DNA of 64,000 nt, from NCBI GenBank assembly GCA_928721565.1, contig OV788638.1, positions 620,001 to 684,000 on the forward strand, read 5' to 3'. The stretch is from an uncultured Clostridia bacterium (GTDB taxonomy: Bacteria; Bacillota; Clostridia; TANB77; CAG-508). The position numbers and the translations under genes are program-made. This document shows, one piece after another, positions 43,292-53,372 of this stretch (within the stretch, counting starts at the first letter, position 1; every line of letters begins with the position of its first letter). The notes under the pieces were generated by a model, which worked only from the letters and a program-made list of their open reading frames with translations, was not told the DNA's origin and did not search any database.

Positions 43292-44606
43292 AGGGAAAGT
43301 AATTTTTGTAGTGATTTTTTGTATTATATGTATAACAATAACATTAGGAGCAGTAATATATAAAAATATAGAAATAGATGATGATATAGCTCAAGAAAAT
43401 AATGAAAACGAATCACAAAAAAATGTGAATGGTATAGATTTGAAGGGGACATATAACCAAAATGATCTAACAATTACAGAAAAGAGAGCTACAAAAGATA
43501 AAGTAGAAATAACTTATTGCCAAATAAGTGGATTAAACAATAATGTTATTCAAAATAATATCAATAAAGACTTAGAGTCTGCTGCATTGAATTTTTATAA
43601 AGAAAAAGTAACTGATTTAAATGAGGTTATAAATGTGATAGTTAATGTTAATAATACAGCTAATTTTGCTAATACTCTTTCTTTTGAGGTTAGCTATGTA
43701 GCAAAAAAAGATGATGACGGAGATGGTTTTTATCAAGGTTTTAAAGGATTAAATTATGATTTAACAACAGGAGAAAAAATAACATTTGATAAGTTATTTA
43801 CCTCTAATGCTCCAATGGAAGAAATCTTAAGAAAATCAGCATACTATAGTTTGATAAGAAAAAATTTGACAACTAATTTAGCAGGAGAATTAGAAGTGGC
43901 AGATTATGGTGATGTTGAAGAACAGACTAAGCTATTTGTTGAAAAATATAAAAAAGGAAAGATAACAGAATTTGAATTTTCTCCTAAAACAATTAATGTT
44001 TTTTGGGGAGAAAATGATATAATAGAAATCGATATGGCAAAATATTCGGATTATATAGCTATTTATAATAGATATTTATCAGATGCTGGAAACATTTATG
44101 AAAAAAATGATGTTGGATTAAAGAATTTATATACATTAACAGAAAGAAACGCATCTCAATATACATACATGAATTATCAAAAAGGAAGCAATTATTTTAT
44201 AGATATAAATTTAGTTAATTATGATGGAAAAGATAATGAATTTAGTGAGAACTTGAAAAAAGATAAAATTATAGAATTAGAAGCAGAAATAGAAAAAATA
44301 AAGAATTTAGTATACAAAAATCCAGATAATTTTTATATATTGAATTACAATATATCTATTTCTACTACTTATGATGATACAGCAATGCAAAACATGACAT
44401 ATTGTATAACAAAGGGTAACTCATATGAGATGACGGTTCATGATTTTCAAGAAAATATAGAACCAATAATAATAAAAATAAATAGAGAGAATTTAGGAAA
44501 AGAAATACCAACTTATGTATATGATTTTAAAGATATACTAAAAGTAGAACCACAAACTATAATGGAGGAGTATAACCCACAAACAGGAGAAAAAATAGTT
44601 ATTTAG
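43275..44606 (+). CDS. membrane-anchored DUF3298/RsiV-like protein
   Basis: The 443-residue protein has an N-terminal membrane helix (about 9-29) and an outside domain. It has the RsiV/DUF3298 pattern: FEVSYVAKKDDDGDGFYQGF, then LNYDLTTGEKITFDKLF and an IEFEFSPKTINVFWGENDII-like strand. This fold occurs in the anti-sigma factor RsiV, but no ECF sigma gene is near. The start overlaps the PstS-like gene (AAAGGAGG inside it), so the two are coupled. Confidence 0.7.
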   Translation: MFKTTKGKVIFVVIFCIICITITLGAVIYKNIEIDDDIAQENNENESQKNVNGIDLKGTYNQNDLTITEKRATKDKVEITYCQISGLNNNVIQNNINKDLESAALNFYKEKVTDLNEVINVIVNVNNTANFANTLSFEVSYVAKKDDDGDGFYQGFKGLNYDLTTGEKITFDKLFTSNAPMEEILRKSAYYSLIRKNLTTNLAGELEVADYGDVEEQTKLFVEKYKKGKITEFEFSPKTINVFWGENDIIEIDMAKYSDYIAIYNRYLSDAGNIYEKNDVGLKNLYTLTERNASQYTYMNYQKGSNYFIDINLVNYDGKDNEFSENLKKDKIIELEAEIEKIKNLVYKNPDNFYILNYNISISTTYDDTAMQNMTYCITKGNSYEMTVHDFQENIEPIIIKINRENLGKEIPTYVYDFKDILKVEPQTIMEEYNPQTGEKIVI

Positions 44607-44610
44607 AATA

Positions 44611-44654
44611 AAATCACCTAATATTACAAATAATTGTAATAAGGGTGATTTTTT
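44611..44654 (+). terminator. terminator overlapping the yitT ribosome binding site
   Basis: AAATCACCTaATATTACAA pairs with TTGTAATAAGGGTGATTT, followed by six T running into the ATG of the next gene at 44655. The AAGGGTGA in the right arm is also the only ribosome binding site for that gene, so folding would hide it. Confidence 0.75.
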
Positions 44655-45504
44655 ATGGATGAAATTCAAAGAAGGAAAGGAATAATAAATATTTTAGGAA
44701 CTGTTGTTGGAGCTGGAATAATGGCATTTGGAACATCCTCTTTTTTACTACCGAATCAATTATCATCTGGAGGATTATCTGGTATAGCAACAATAACATA
44801 TTATTTATTAAAGATACCTATGGGGGCAATGATAATGGCGTTAAATATACCATTGTTTATATTTGCAGGATATAGACTTGGTAAAGAATTCTTTGCTAAA
44901 TCTTTAATAGGAACGATTAGTTTATCAGCTTTTATAGATATATTTGATAAATATCCTCCAATTACAAATGATAGATTTTTAGCTTGTATTTATGGACGGG
45001 GCATTGATTGGGATAGGTACAGCAATAATATTAAAAGTTGGAGCGTCAACAGGTGGTACTGATTTAATAGTAACTGTAATTAAAGGATATAATCCATATA
45101 TTTCTATGAGTAAATACCTAATTATTATGGATATTATTATCATTTTTTTTAATGTATTATTTTTCAAACATATTGAAATAGGACTTTATTCTGCAATTGC
45201 AATTTATTTATATGGACAGATGATAGACATAATTTTTGAAGGAGTATATTATACCAAATTGCTATTCATTATTTCAGATAAAAATGAAGAAATCTCTAAA
45301 GCAATTAGTGAAAAAGTAAAAAGAGGTGTTACTGGATTATATGGCAAGGGAATGTATGAATCTGAAAAAAAGTTAATATTACTTTGTGCAGCTTCAAGGA
45401 ATGACACTGTACAGATTAAAGATATAGCAAGAAAGATTGATGACAAATGTTTTATTGTTGTTAGCAATGCAAGAGAAGTGCTGGGAAAAGGATTTAAGGA
45501 ATGA
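44655..45504 (+). pseudogene. YitT-family membrane protein, frameshifted
   Basis: The first 135 codons encode the YitT N-terminal half (GIINILGTVVGAGIMAFGTS, then LSSGGLSGIATITYYLL) up to FLACIYG. The rest continues in the next frame from about 44999: GALIGIGTAIILKVGASTGG, then TDLIVTVIKGYNPYISMSKY and a DUF2179 domain to 45504. Removing one base, the C in GGACGGGG at 44995-45001, restores an uninterrupted protein of about 282 residues, the normal length. It is therefore a recent single-base insertion, a sequencing error, or a rare recoding site. YitT proteins are six-span membrane proteins of unknown transport role. Confidence 0.85.
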
Positions 45505-45533
45505 GAAAAGATACAGAAATTATCTGTATCTCT

Positions 45534-46854
45534 TTAAGTTTTAGTAATCATTTGACTAGAGATTACATTTACTTTTATATTTGTATGAAATTTTGCAGAT
45601 TTAAACTTTTCTTTCCAATTATAGTTTTCCCATTCTTGTTTAGTATTAAAGTGAGCAAGAGCTTTATATGAAAAACAATCTATATCTGTACACAATTCTT
45701 TAGAAATTTTGTTAAAATAATTAGAAAAATCTTTTTCTAAATAGTTTTCTGTAGCACTAGAAAATTTATCAAGTGTTTCTGTTTTTTCATATTCGATATT
45801 GTCTTCAAGTGTAAGAATAGAGGCTTCTATATTTATTTCAAGATAAATATTTGGAATGTTATCTTCGATATTAACATTAATGTGAGATTTTGTTATTGGA
45901 GATATACTTAATTCTATTTTTTCCTTAGCATTACCATTTTGGAACGGATTATCAATAGAGATTACAGATGAATCTACTTTGTTTTTTATTAATAAGTGAC
46001 AGATTGTTTCGGTAGCCGTAAGCTTCCCACATAGTTTATCAGTATCAAAAACAGCTATACCAATATTTTCGGTACCACGTTTTCCCTGAATTGAACTAGA
46101 TCCTGCGGTTAAATCTTCTGGATTAGTAACAACACTTTCATCTTTTTCTGATAGGATAGTTTGTTCTGAGTTATCTGAGCTCTCTGATTTTTCTGAGCTT
46201 TCTGAATTTTCTGATTTTTTACGGGCACTTTCATTAAGTCCGCCAAGAATTGCAGTACTACCGCAACAACCATCTGAAAGAGTGTTAAAAAATTCACCGA
46301 CTGTAACATCAGGAAAATATCCAGTAAATTTATTTGTTATAGAAAAAGTTTCATAATAATTTGTAGTTATTTTTTCTAGATTAGGCTTTATATTAGACAA
46401 ATAATCTGAGGCAGGACATGTGCTGATTACTAAATGTGTAGTTGGTCTAAATTCTTCATTATTAAGCAGACTATATATTTGGGATGAAATACCGTTGTTT
46501 AGCAAAGTCTTCTGAGAATATAACTATACCACAATGAGCAAGATTAACTTCTTTTCCCATGTAACTATTTATAAGATTTAGACATCCATAAATAGAATTT
46601 GCTTCTCCAGAAACTAAGACTAATTGACTAGAGTTATCTGATGAACTACTATTAGGAGAAAATGAGTCTGATTTTGCAAATTGTGCAGTTACTTTTATTT
46701 TTGCATTTTCACCAACATCAATTCCTAATGCTAAAACATAGGCAAGTTTGTTTAGATTATGAGAGGTATATGAACTTGAAAAACCACTAATAAAAATGGT
46801 TAGCAATATAAGAAATGCTATAATTTTGATTGCATTTTTACTCGTTTTAACCAC
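45534..46854 (-). pseudogene. gerC: Ger(x)C-family spore germination protein, frameshifted
   Basis: The N-terminal 120 codons (46854 down to about 46500) encode the GerC start NLNKLAYVLALGIDVGENAK, up to IVIFSEDFAK. The rest is in another frame from NNGISSQIYSLLNNEEFRP to the end at 45534. Removing one C in AAACAACGG (about 46495-46505) restores a protein of about 435 residues. GerC is normally a lipoprotein of the nutrient germinant receptor. Here the hydrophobic leader reads LLTIFISGFSSSYT with no cysteine, so the lipid anchor is missing even in the restored form. Confidence 0.85.
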
Positions 46855-47936
46855 CTCCTTGTAGCTTTTTTTATGCTTGCAAAAAATAATAAGATAAAGC
46901 TAATTCCAATGACCAGAATAAAGAAAAAGTATTTATACACAATGTTAGAGCAATATGTGGAAAAAGCATAATTTTTTGGCCATAAACTAACAAGAAAAAT
47001 ACCAAATGCTATTAATATATTAAATAGTGTTTCATTTTGAAAGTTTGTAAGCTTTCTAAAAATATTATTTGAGAATTTTAAAGTAATACTTAAATAACTC
47101 ATAAAAGCGATTATCCAAATTAATAAATAAATAGAATCTGTTTTGCTGAAAAATGTACCAAATTTAACATATTTGGTAGCAGAGTACAAGGGCATCAATT
47201 CATTAGTTTTTAAAAATCCACTAAACATGAATATAATTACTGCAATACTCAATAGTAAGCAGACAGATGACAATACAATAGCTGTTACTGAAATCTTTTT
47301 TAGTTCTTCTGGGTTCTTTAATAATGGTGGCATAAAGTAAATATATGCTAATGCTTGAAATGCAAATATATTACATAAACCAGTGACAAAAGTTGTAAAT
47401 AAACCATTGCCGAAAATAGGATAAATTTTTTCCACTTCGTAATAAGAGAAATTAGCTAAAAATAAAAGTATAATGCTAAAAAATAAAAATGGAAAAAATA
47501 TAAAAATAGCTCTATATACTGAATTATGTTTCATACTACATGCAGAAATTGCAGAGATTAGAAAAAGTAATATAATATAAAATAATTTGGTTGTAGGAAA
47601 ATATATTATTTGTAAAAATGATGAGAACAGATGCAATAGAATTCCAGCCAAAAATATAAAATATGCAACATATGCTAAACCAATAATCCATTTTAGAACA
47701 TTGCCACCAAGATAATTTGAGATATCAATTATATCAAATGTTGGAAACTTTTTTAAAAAATAGCATATTGCACAAGTGTAAATAATAACTAAAATACTTA
47801 TATAAAGAATGTTTAATAAAGATGCTGATGAAGTTAAACTTATAATAGATTTTGTAACATTTAAAATTATATGATTAAAAGTAATAGTTACTAATAAGGC
47901 TATTGCTTCTTTGTTTCCTATTTTTACATTATTCAT
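46818..47936 (-). CDS. gerAB: GerAB-type spore germination permease
   Basis: The 372-residue protein has about ten membrane spans in the arrangement of GerAB/APC-fold germinant receptor permeases (IGNKEAIALLVTITFNHIIL at the start). It senses or moves germinants in the inner spore membrane together with GerA and GerC subunits. gerC overlaps its 3' end by about 37 bases; no gerAA is next to them. GAAAGGATTTC precedes the ATG. Confidence 0.85.
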   Translation of the reverse strand: MNNVKIGNKEAIALLVTITFNHIILNVTKSIISLTSSASLLNILYISILVIIYTCAICYFLKKFPTFDIIDISNYLGGNVLKWIIGLAYVAYFIFLAGILLHLFSSFLQIIYFPTTKLFYIILLFLISAISACSMKHNSVYRAIFIFFPFLFFSIILLFLANFSYYEVEKIYPIFGNGLFTTFVTGLCNIFAFQALAYIYFMPPLLKNPEELKKISVTAIVLSSVCLLLSIAVIIFMFSGFLKTNELMPLYSATKYVKFGTFFSKTDSIYLLIWIIAFMSYLSITLKFSNNIFRKLTNFQNETLFNILIAFGIFLVSLWPKNYAFSTYCSNIVYKYFFFILVIGISFILLFFASIKKATRRWLKRVKMQSKL

Positions 47937-47966
47937 AGTGAAATCCTTTCTAATAAAACAAAATAT

Positions 47967-47996
47967 TCCTACATATTATTTACCAATATGTAGGAA
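47967..47996 (-). terminator. hairpin between the HD gene and gerAB
   Basis: CCTACATATT (47969-47978) pairs with AATATGTAGG (47986-47995); on the minus strand AATATTTTG follows. It likely ends the HD gene transcript. Confidence 0.6.
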
Positions 47997-48004
47997 ATAT
48001 ACAT

Positions 48005-48526
48005 TTATATATGAAGTTTAAAAACTGTAAATGCAAAGAAGACATAGGCATATCTAATTAATTTCTTTTTCATTATATGAGATTCATAATATTCGTAAAA
48101 AGATTTTAATGCACTTAATTTGTCTGCAATAGTTATAATAAAACTTTCTTTATATTTTGGAAATTGAAACAGTGTTACAGGCCACATATGCTTTAAAATT
48201 ATATCTTTTTCTTTTTCGTTTAAGTCGCATACTTTTGAAGCATTTTCTAATGCAATTTGTGGATGCTTAAATGCATGCCATCCTTGCAACATTGCTTTAG
48301 AATGTCTCCAGTCATATAAAAATAAATCATGAAGTATTGCAGCTCTTGCTATTGAAACATAATCTAAATTATACTTTTTACAAAATAGATATGACCAGTA
48401 TGCAACTTCAATGCAATGATTATAACAAGTAGTGTCATAGTGCTGCTTATACTTTTTCATTTGCAAAACAGTTGGGTTATTAATTAAGTCCTTAGTTATT
48501 TCATAAAATTCTTTATTCATATTCAT
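48005..48526 (-). CDS. HD-domain protein
   Basis: The 173-residue protein has an HD site: HCIEVAYWSYLFCKKYNLD (first His near 37), ARAAILHDLFLYDW (HD pair near 66) and a late Asp in ITIADKLSAL. Small HD proteins of this type are predicted phosphohydrolases; the substrate is unknown. It lies upstream of gerAB on the same strand with a hairpin between. Confidence 0.7.
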   Translation of the reverse strand: MNMNKEFYEITKDLINNPTVLQMKKYKQHYDTTCYNHCIEVAYWSYLFCKKYNLDYVSIARAAILHDLFLYDWRHSKAMLQGWHAFKHPQIALENASKVCDLNEKEKDIILKHMWPVTLFQFPKYKESFIITIADKLSALKSFYEYYESHIMKKKLIRYAYVFFAFTVFKLHI

Positions 48527-48600
48527 TTTATCCTTTTTGTTTTTTATAAATTCATTATAATATATTTTATGTGAAAAATAAAGAGGAAAGTGTAATATAA

Positions 48601-49596
48601 TTACTTATTTTTTTCTTGGATTTTTTTAATTTCTGCAATAGTTAAACCTGAAATTTTACTTATTTTTTCTAAAGACATATTTTCTTGTAATAAATTTATA
48701 ATCATTTCAATTTTACCTTCTTTTATACCTTTTTCTAAGCCAAGCTTTTCACCTTTTTCTAAGCCAAGCTTTTCACCTTTTTCTAAGCCAAGTTTTTCAC
48801 CTTTTCTTAAGCCAAGCTTTTTTCCTTCCTCTAAGCCTAGTTTGTGTCCTTGTTTAAGTCCACGTGCTTTACCATTAGCTTTTGCAGTAGCTAATGCGGA
48901 ATGTTCTTCTAAATCTGACATAAGTTTAATTTCAGCCAATCTTTTAACTTCTTCATCACCTGTTAAAACTTCATAACTTTCAACAGCTTTTTTGATTACT
49001 TTATTTTTCTTTTTAGCCATATCTAAAAGATCACTCCTTTCCATATCCAAGAATGCTAGCCATTGATTAAGTGGCACAGACATATCTGGATTTTGATTTC
49101 TAAATTTACTTAATTCTATGTAATAATATTTGACATTATTATTGATTTCATAATCTCTATTATTAATAGAGACTCTAACAGTTTCTGTAAAATAATCTGG
49201 CAAGTTTATAAAAGAATAATCTAAAATGGCAATTATAATAACTGGTTTTAAATTGCTATAATTTGTACCATTTCCTAATTGTTCTGTTATCTTTTTGCTA
49301 GCATAAAATGTAGTTCTTTCTTCAATGTTGTTAAAATTTCTTAATTGAATTTCAACATTAATAAATTTTCCATTAGCTAATTCTACACCTAAATCCAAAA
49401 TTCCATATTTTTGTTCTTTAGCTAATTGTTCCAATCTTACATCATGTAAAACTTTTTTTATTTCTAAGTTTTCGCCTAAAATAACTTCAAGAAAGTTTTT
49501 TAAGAAATATTTATTTTCATTTCTGCTAAAAAAAGCTTTAAACACGATATCACTTTTTAATTTTAATTGATTATCTAATTGTGGTGTTATAATCAT
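48601..49596 (-). CDS. Rpn-family recombination-promoting nuclease / PD-(D/E)XK transposase-type
   Basis: The 331-residue protein has the Rpn/YhgA-like nuclease fold: KSDIVFKAFFSRNENKYFLK at the start and a PD-(D/E)XK core ILDLGVELANGKFINVEIQL near 75-95. A C-terminal tail of GEKLGLEK repeats leads to a short helical end (ISGLTIAEIKKIQEKNK). Such proteins cut DNA and are found in gut bacteria in many copies; they promote recA-independent exchange. The tail repeats may change in number. AGGAGGT precedes the ATG. Confidence 0.85.
   Translation of the reverse strand: MIITPQLDNQLKLKSDIVFKAFFSRNENKYFLKNFLEVILGENLEIKKVLHDVRLEQLAKEQKYGILDLGVELANGKFINVEIQLRNFNNIEERTTFYASKKITEQLGNGTNYSNLKPVIIIAILDYSFINLPDYFTETVRVSINNRDYEINNNVKYYYIELSKFRNQNPDMSVPLNQWLAFLDMERSDLLDMAKKKNKVIKKAVESYEVLTGDEEVKRLAEIKLMSDLEEHSALATAKANGKARGLKQGHKLGLEEGKKLGLRKGEKLGLEKGEKLGLEKGEKLGLEKGIKEGKIEMIINLLQENMSLEKISKISGLTIAEIKKIQEKNK
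48715..48845 (-). repeat. 24-bp tandem repeat in the Rpn-type gene
   Basis: Successive units coding for GEKLGLEK (plus strand unit TTTTTCTAAGCCAAGCTTTTCACC) are repeated about four times with few changes between 48715 and 48845. Confidence 0.85.
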
Positions 49597-49987
49597 ATTG
49601 ATACCTCCTATTATATAATATATTTTAATTTTTTACAACGTTGTTTTTTCATATGTTTAATAAGCTATAAAAAATAGCGTAATTAATAAAAGTATGACTA
49701 CACATCACATCCAATCTTTGTAAAATTTTAACGAGTGATTTTCTAATTTGATTTCAAAAAAATTTGAAAAAACTAAAAATTGTCTCAAAACTAAGTTGCA
49801 ATTGTACGCGAAAGTTGGTACAAATATAATATAACATAATTACATCTATTTGACAAGAGCTTTTTTGAAATATGCAAAATATTAGGTTACTATTTTAAAC
49901 TTATATTTAAAGTACACCATTAACTAGTAACAATTGACTTTTAATATAGCATAATATATAATTTACAAAAAAGATATGGAGGAATAT
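49597..49987. other. 391-base gap, divergent control region
   Basis: No gene is visible. It holds the upstream DNA of the Rpn-type gene (with a 10-bp palindrome ACAACGTTGT at 49635-49644) and the addB promoter at its right end. A pair GTTACTA/TAGTAAC lies near 49890-49930. I see no RNA-like structure of size. Confidence 0.5.
49934..49962 (+). promoter_or_regulatory. promoter of addB
   Basis: TTGACT at 49934-49939, 17 bases, TATAAT at 49957-49962. Confidence 0.8.
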
Positions 49988-52900
49988 ATGAGTTTTAGAA
50001 TAATATATGGAAGGGCTGGAACAGGAAAGAGTGAGTACTGTTACAGAGAAATAGCACAAAAAATAAAAAAAGAAAATAAAATATTAATAATAACTCCAGA
50101 GCAATTCTCATTCACAGCAGAAAAGAAACTCATGGAAGCAATAGGCACACGAGCAGTACTGAATGCAGAAGTAGTAACACTAAGCAGAATGGCATATAGA
50201 GTAATAAATGAAACTGGTGGAAAAACAGAAACAAACTTAAGCAAATGTGGAAAAGCAATGCTCATATATTCAATATTAAATAACAATAAAAAACAACTAA
50301 AGTTTTTAGGAAAAACAGACGAAAATGTAGACATGCTTGATACTGCAATAACAGAATTTAAAAAACATGGAATTAGTGTAGAGCAATTAAGTGAAGAAAT
50401 AGACAAGCAAGAAGACATATATTTAAAAAATAAATTAACAGATTTGAGTATTGTATATAATGGATTTGAAGAGCAACTATCAGGAAAATACATAGATGAA
50501 ACAGATTTATTAACAATCTTAGCAGAGAATATAGAAAATACAAATATGTTTAAAGATGCAGTTATTTATATAGATGAATTTGCAGGATTTACAAGTCAGG
50601 AATATCAAATTATAGAAAAACTTGTTCAAATAGCAAAGCAAGTAACAATAACAATCTGCACAGATGAATTGCATGACATCAAAAATCCAGATACAGACAT
50701 ATTTTATTCTAATCAAGTAACAGTAAATAAGCTATTAGAAGTAGCACAAAACTGTGAGGCTAAAATAGATGAGATAAAATTAGAAAATCCATATAGATTT
50801 AAAAGTATGGAACTAAAACATTTGGAACAAAATTTATATGATAATAAGCCTAAAAAATATAATAATCAAGTAGAAAACATACAACTATTCTTAGCTAAAA
50901 ATCAATATTCAGAAATAGAAGAAGTTGCAAAAAATATTCTAAAATTAGTAAGAGATCACAGATATAGATATAAAGATATATCTATAATTACAAAAAATAT
51001 ATCTACATATTCAAGTTTAGCAAGAGCGATATTTGATAAATATGATATTCCAATATTTATAGATGAAAATAGAGACTTAAATCAAAATATTGTAATACAA
51101 TATGTGCTTGCAATTTTAGAAATATTTATAAAAAATTGGTCATATGAAGCTGTGTTTAATTATATAAAAACAGGATTTTCTAATATAGAAGAAGATGACA
51201 TATTTAAACTGGAAAAATATTGCTTAAAATGGGGTATAAAACAAAACAAATGGAAGAAAGAATTTACATATGGAAATTACGAAGAAAAAGACAAAGAAGA
51301 AATCGAAAGATTAGAGCAAATTAGAAAAGATTTAGTAAACCCATTAATGAACTTAAAATATAAAATAGATGAAAACAAAACAGTAAAGGGAATTTCAAAA
51401 GTAATATACGAGTTTTTAATAGATCAACAAATATTTAAAAAAGTACAGCAAAAAATAGAAGAGTTAAACAAAGTAGGTCAATTAGACTTGGCAAATGAAT
51501 ATGAAAATAGTTTGCAAACCATAATAGAAGTATTAGATGAAATAGTACTTGTATTTAGTGATGATAAAATAACAATTGATAAATATAATCAAATATTAAA
51601 AATAGGATTTAAAAATAGTAGTTTAACAAAAATACCAGGAACGCAAGATCAGGTAATAATGGGAGATGTAGATAGGTCGAGAAGTCATAAAGTAAAAGCA
51701 ATATTTATAATAGGACTAAATGATGGTGAATTTCCAAGTGTTCGTAAAGATGAAGGTTTTTTAAATGATACAGATAGAGATATATTAAAACAAGATGGAA
51801 TTGAACTTGCAAAAGGAACAATAGATAAATTATATGAAGATAGTTTCAATATATATAAAGCATTTACAACGGCAGAAGAAAAATTATATTTATCATATTC
51901 ATCTGCTGATTTACAAGGAAAGGCATTAAGACCATCAATGTTGATAAATAGAATTAAGAAAATATATCCCAGAATACAAGAACAAAGTGATGTGATAGAA
52001 AGCAAAAATGAGATATTAAATAAAAAAACAACTTATGAAGAACTGATAGCAAATTTAAGTAAATTGAAAGAGCAAGATAGTATTGATAAAATTTGGTATT
52101 ATGTTTATGACTTCTATAAAAAGGATGCAGAATGGAATGAAAAACTACAACAGAGTTTAAAAGGTTTAAGTTATACGAATATTCCAGAAAAGATAGAGCA
52201 AAATAATATTGATAGATTATATGGAGATACATTAATAACAAGTATTTCAAAATTAGAAAGATACAAAAGTTGCCCATTTTCTTATTATTTGCAATATGGA
52301 CTAAAAATTAAACCACAAGAAGAGTTAAAAATTCAAACTTTAAATACAGGAACATTTATTCACGAGGTAATAGACGAATTCTTTGAAACGGTAAAATCTC
52401 AAGATATAAAATTAGAAGAGATTACAGAAGAACAATTATCAGAAATAATAAATAAAATAATTGATGCAAAATTAAAACAAAATAAAAATTATATATTCAC
52501 ATCAACTGCAAAATATCGAGCATTAGTTGTAAGATTAAAAAAGATAATAAAAAAAGCATTAAAATATATAATTGAAACAATTGTGCAAAGTAGATTTGAA
52601 GTATTAGGAACAGAAGTAGAATTTGGCGACAAAGGTAAATATAAGCCAATAAGATTAACATTAGAAGATGGAAAAAGAATAGAGATAATAGGAAAAATAG
52701 ACAGAATAGACACAGCACAAGGAGAAGATGGAAAATATTTAAGAATAATAGATTATAAATCATCAGCTAAAAATATAGACTTAAATGAAGTATATGCAGG
52801 GTTGCAAATTCAATTATTGACATATTTAGATGCAGCATGTAAAGAAGAAGATTTAATGCCAGCAGGAGTACTATATTTTAGTATGCTAGAACAAATGATA

Positions 52901-53344
52901 AAATCAAATAAGAGAATGGAGCAAGAAGAGATAGAAGAAAAAATAAGAGCAAATTTTAAGATGAAAGGCCTAATTCTGGCAGATGTAAAAGTAGTAAAAT
53001 TACATGACAAAAATTTACAAAATGGAAGTTCAGCACTTGTCCCAGCATATATAGGAAAAGATGGAGAGTTAAGCGAAAAGAAAACTAGTGGAGTAACGGC
53101 AGAGCAATTTAAAGATTTACAAAAATATATGTATACGGTTATTAAACAAATTTCAAAAGAGATACTTGGAGGAAATATAGATTTAAAACCATATTACAAA
53201 GATAAAAAAACACCATGTAAATATTGTGATTATAAAAGTATTTGTTCATTTAATATGGGAGGATGCGAAAATTCTTATAATTATATAGACAAAAAGAGCA
53301 AAGAGGAGATTTTGAGAAAGTTGGGGACTGGCCACGATTTATAA
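49988..53344 (+). CDS. addB: ATP-dependent helicase/deoxyribonuclease subunit AddB
   Basis: The 1118-residue protein begins with a P-loop GRAGTGKSE (8-16), has the AddB-specific iron-sulfur cysteines (Cys near 762 in YKSCPFSYYLQYGL, then Cys 1077, 1080 and 1086 in CKYCDYKSICSF) and the nuclease motif RIIDYKSS near 918. AddAB processes double-strand breaks for RecA loading. The ATG at 49988 has GGAGGAA upstream; the ATG at 49976 is within that site. addA, which normally follows in one operon, is not here; yfiH does instead. Confidence 0.94.
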   Translation: MSFRIIYGRAGTGKSEYCYREIAQKIKKENKILIITPEQFSFTAEKKLMEAIGTRAVLNAEVVTLSRMAYRVINETGGKTETNLSKCGKAMLIYSILNNNKKQLKFLGKTDENVDMLDTAITEFKKHGISVEQLSEEIDKQEDIYLKNKLTDLSIVYNGFEEQLSGKYIDETDLLTILAENIENTNMFKDAVIYIDEFAGFTSQEYQIIEKLVQIAKQVTITICTDELHDIKNPDTDIFYSNQVTVNKLLEVAQNCEAKIDEIKLENPYRFKSMELKHLEQNLYDNKPKKYNNQVENIQLFLAKNQYSEIEEVAKNILKLVRDHRYRYKDISIITKNISTYSSLARAIFDKYDIPIFIDENRDLNQNIVIQYVLAILEIFIKNWSYEAVFNYIKTGFSNIEEDDIFKLEKYCLKWGIKQNKWKKEFTYGNYEEKDKEEIERLEQIRKDLVNPLMNLKYKIDENKTVKGISKVIYEFLIDQQIFKKVQQKIEELNKVGQLDLANEYENSLQTIIEVLDEIVLVFSDDKITIDKYNQILKIGFKNSSLTKIPGTQDQVIMGDVDRSRSHKVKAIFIIGLNDGEFPSVRKDEGFLNDTDRDILKQDGIELAKGTIDKLYEDSFNIYKAFTTAEEKLYLSYSSADLQGKALRPSMLINRIKKIYPRIQEQSDVIESKNEILNKKTTYEELIANLSKLKEQDSIDKIWYYVYDFYKKDAEWNEKLQQSLKGLSYTNIPEKIEQNNIDRLYGDTLITSISKLERYKSCPFSYYLQYGLKIKPQEELKIQTLNTGTFIHEVIDEFFETVKSQDIKLEEITEEQLSEIINKIIDAKLKQNKNYIFTSTAKYRALVVRLKKIIKKALKYIIETIVQSRFEVLGTEVEFGDKGKYKPIRLTLEDGKRIEIIGKIDRIDTAQGEDGKYLRIIDYKSSAKNIDLNEVYAGLQIQLLTYLDAACKEEDLMPAGVLYFSMLEQMIKSNKRMEQEEIEEKIRANFKMKGLILADVKVVKLHDKNLQNGSSALVPAYIGKDGELSEKKTSGVTAEQFKDLQKYMYTVIKQISKEILGGNIDLKPYYKDKKTPCKYCDYKSICSFNMGGCENSYNYIDKKSKEEILRKLGTGHDL

Positions 53345-53372
53345 GATCAAATATAATGAAAGGATTTTAAAG

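Noticed and set aside
44655..45504. Programmed frameshift in yitT.
   Set aside because: No slippery heptamer followed by a pseudoknot is visible and other YitT genes do not use recoding; a one-base insertion is simpler.
48715..48845. 24-bp direct repeats considered as a CRISPR array.
   Set aside because: Units are contiguous without unique spacers and are in frame inside the Rpn-type gene; no cas genes are in the window.
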